20,689 nucleotides of DNA from Rhizophagus sp. LPA8_4_AMF. Taxonomy: Eukaryota > Glomeromycota > Glomeromycetes > Glomerales > Glomeraceae. The position numbers were made by a program, and so were the translations under genes. The stretch spans positions 1 to 20,689 of the forward strand of contig JADRCO010001280.1 in the NCBI GenBank assembly GCA_021464525.1. Reading direction: 5' to 3'. The notes below the pieces were generated by a model. The model saw only the letters and a list, made by a program, of their open reading frames with translations. It did not search any database and was not told the DNA's origin. Shown here in pieces: positions 20,018 through 20,689 of this stretch. The first letter of the stretch is position 1, and the number at the start of each line of letters is the position of its first letter.

Positions 20018-20353
20018 CGTATAATAGAAGATTATTATTTTATTTTATAATATTTGTTGTTGAAATAACTTAATAATAAATTTTAAGAAATTTGTTTACT
20101 TGATTTGGTCTAGAATTTTCCTCAAAAGTCGGGATAAAGGTTCCCCATAAAATAAAGAAAAAATTAATTGGCATAAAATGTAAATTTGGTATACGACATC
20201 ATAGATAAGATGGTTGTTCTTGGACTGAGAATGTGCAAAGGACTGAGAAAATTATTTCTGTTATATTCTAACTTCGATTTGTTCATCATTTAAAGCATAG
20301 TTATGTAAATATTGAAAGTGTTAAATATGAGGAAATTTTTAGCGAATAATAAT
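20018..20353. other. AT-rich intergenic DNA, nothing seen
   Basis: No open frame, paired repeat or splice structure was found between the two elements. Confidence 0.4.
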
Positions 20354-20494
20354 TAAGGAAAATGTCCAAGATCACGTGATTTTGAGTGACGAATAATGAG
20401 TGACGTCCCATCCTCGAATAATATGTATAACGCGGAGGGGTGTGACATCTGTGATGAATTAATTGTGATCACGTGATCGAGACATTTTAACCTT
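20354..20494. mobile_element. Short TIR element built around ATCACGTGAT
   Basis: AAGGAAAATGTCCAAGATCA at 20355 leads into CACGTGAT; the inverse of the other end is AAGGTTAAAATGTCTCGATC leading into the same palindrome (20466-20477). Further in, GAGTGACG and GACATCTGTGATG pair loosely. It is about 140 bp with no open frame. Each end carries a copy of the palindrome, which may be a transposase-binding site or a host regulatory site. Confidence 0.5.
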
Positions 20495-20634
20495 GTTCTT
20501 AGGGATAAACGTTACTTATCGGCTGTTCTCCCTTTATCAGCCTCCATCAGCCCAGTCACATAGATTTATTTGTTTACACGTTATATGAAATATTCTTTCT
20601 CCCTCTCTTTTTTTCTCTTTTCTTTTCTCTCTTA

Positions 20635-20689
20635 TACAGTCAAACCTCAATGTACCGATACAGTTGTTTTGGGGGAATTGTATCGGTAT
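20635..20689 (+). mobile_element. Left end of a Tc1/mariner-pogo-like element, cut by the window edge
   Basis: After TA (20635-20636) the sequence CAGTCAAACCTCAATGTACC begins. CAGT(C/A)NAACCTC is a common start of pogo/Tigger-type TIRs, which insert at TA. ACCGATACA and its inverse TGTATCGGTA (20656-20664 and 20680-20688) form a small hairpin inside. The remainder lies outside the window. Confidence 0.5.

Larger units (their letters stand above)
79..20475. promoter_or_regulatory. Dispersed CACGTG palindromes, 11 sites
   Basis: CACGTG occurs at 79, 1270, 1404, 5209, 5973, 7967, 12178, 16024, 18831, 20373 and 20470 (start positions). Seven of these sit in the longer palindrome TCACGTGA (79, 1270, 5209, 5973, 12178, 20373, 20470). 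CACGTG is the E-box core bound by bHLH factors such as Cbf1 and Pho4 in fungi, but none of these sites is close upstream of a supported gene, and at least two lie in inverted repeats of a small element. Confidence 0.5.

Overview
The window looks like nuclear DNA of an AT-rich, intron-containing fungus. By eye it is roughly three-quarters A+T, with long A and T runs, very low gene density, short introns (about 70-100 nt) with GTAAGT-type donors and T-rich TAG/CAG acceptors, and many small transposon remnants. This texture, and the recurring palindrome ATCACGTGAT, fits an arbuscular mycorrhizal fungus (Glomeromycotina, Rhizophagus-like). That assignment is inferred from style; no marker gene is present.

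Only one gene is convincing at the level of protein architecture. At 9567-11158 (+), seven exons join without a frame error into a 368-residue seven-transmembrane receptor with a signal peptide and the cysteine pair expected of a G-protein-coupled receptor (GPCR).

Two small genes, at 3030-3218 (-) and 19423-19578 (+), are paralogues 16 kb apart in opposite orientation. They share an Arg-rich start, a NE..L.RI..LP..I...LLI.QFF.G.S core, a TATAAATACAC promoter box, and a splice donor CAG/GTAAGA just after the stop codon. Conservation of the downstream intron makes them duplicated gene units rather than retrocopies. Their function is unknown.

The rest is repeat-rich intergenic DNA. It contains a 621-bp terminal-inverted-repeat (TIR) element with an 8-bp target duplication (91-727) and a decayed relative (4748-5095); two copies of a GGGCAGTGACA miniature element with 3-bp target duplications (14621-14769, 19881-20014); further TIR or foldback elements at 7085-7172, 11529-11850, 13380-13614 and about 20354-20494; a GTACAGTACAG hairpin and long direct repeat (6012-6175, 8198-8270); and a partial TIR running off the right edge (20637-20689). 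The hexamer CACGTG occurs 11 times, about ten times more than composition predicts.

There is no operon, gene cluster, RNA gene or CRISPR array, and the genes present show no evident shared pathway. The best candidates for something undescribed are the small paralogous gene family and the CACGTG-bearing inverted-repeat elements. About 14 kb has no gene I can support, and those stretches are listed.
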